48,963 bases of DNA from CAZTTG01 sp964615935 (GTDB lineage: Bacteria > Planctomycetota > UBA1135 > GCA-002686595): assembly GCA_964615935.1 (NCBI GenBank), contig CAZTTG010000048.1:1-48963 (forward strand). Reading direction: 5' to 3'. The position numbers and the translations under genes are program-made. Within the stretch, counting starts at the first letter, position 1. Each line of letters opens with the position of its first letter. This document shows, in pieces, positions 48,868 to 48,963 of this stretch. The notes below the pieces were generated by a model that saw only the letters and a list, made by a program, of their open reading frames with translations, did not search any database and had not been told where the DNA came from.

Positions 48868-48963
48868 AGATCGGAAGAGCCACGTCTGAACTCCAGTCAC
48901 ACTTGAATGTCGTATGCCGTCTTCTGCTTGAAAAAAAAAAGGGGGGGGGGGGGGGGGGGGGGG
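48868..48963 (+). other. Illumina TruSeq adapter with index, poly-A and poly-G tail
   Basis: From 48868 the sequence reads AGATCGGAAGAGC, then ACGTCTGAACTCCAGTCAC, index ACTTGA, and TCGTATGCCGTCTTCTGCTTG, with two small differences from the standard adapter (one near 48881, one at about 48909). Ten A and 23 G follow (48931-48963). This is read-through past a short insert and no genomic DNA. Translated on the minus strand it gives MTGVQTWLFRS, a well-known false protein start. Confidence 0.97.

Noticed and set aside
48307..48900. Apparent 197-residue protein starting MTGVQTWLFRS
   Set aside because: The first residues are translated adapter; the frame then crosses a gamma-glutamyltransferase fragment and a poly-G junction.

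Overview
The window reads as one long contig of a very GC-rich (roughly 70%) free-living bacterium, most likely an uncultured Planctomycetota. The argument is indirect: a DUF1570-type protein, HEAT-repeat exported proteins with a shared tryptophan-rich tail, a sulfatase, a PEP-CTERM-type exopolysaccharide sugar transferase, and small secreted proteins of a cysteine/glycine-rich kind that I associate with high-GC planctomycetes. No rRNA or tRNA is visible, so the placement stays an inference.

Layout. 1-4.3 kb: a catalytically degenerate DUF1570 protein, cardiolipin synthase and a YgiQ-type radical SAM protein. 4.4-7.9 kb: an orphan, very short ribosomal protein L34 gene, glutamine synthetase and class II fumarase. 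8.1-13.3 kb: two HEAT-repeat proteins, a TPR protein and a large von Willebrand A protein. 13.7-16.5 kb: yajC, a yraN-like gene with no ordinary start codon, and an exopolysaccharide sugar transferase. 16.5-20.7 kb: a divergent transketolase-like enzyme, a broken secreted-protein relic and a serine hydrolase. 20.7-26.4 kb: mnmG followed by two adjacent, overlapping membrane-linked GTPases. 26.6-30.9 kb: a small unknown protein, an exported HEAT protein, a nucleotide-sugar dehydrogenase and a histone-deacetylase-like amidohydrolase. 31.1-36.5 kb: two tandem ~850-residue exported paralogues with no function I recognise, one a lipoprotein and one not, closed by a good terminator. 36.6-40.0 kb: an ALDH7 dehydrogenase divergent from an EttA-like ABC-F ATPase, around a large dyad. 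40.3-45.5 kb: sirtuin-sulfatase, a methyltransferase/kinase fusion and an RluA-type pseudouridine synthase. 45.5-46.5 kb: a small secreted protein and a MITE-like element.

The last 2.2 kb differs from the rest. At about 46,760 an RND transporter is cut off in mid-protein and base composition drops; a two-gene secreted metalloprotease unit follows. From 48,55x there is a poly-G run, a piece of gamma-glutamyltransferase, then an Illumina TruSeq adapter with index, poly-A and poly-G. The right end is therefore at least partly an assembly artefact, and nothing beyond about 48,550 should be read as genome; the stretch from 46,760 needs confirmation.

Best candidates for undescribed biology are the tandem exported paralogues (31,072-36,508), the overlapping GTPase pair behind mnmG (20,672-24,447) and the methyltransferase-kinase fusion (42,590-44,527). 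Among smaller signals, the symmetric divergent promoter at 38,224-38,293, the three phased repeats upstream of glnA, and the 207-bp MITE-like element are the clearest.
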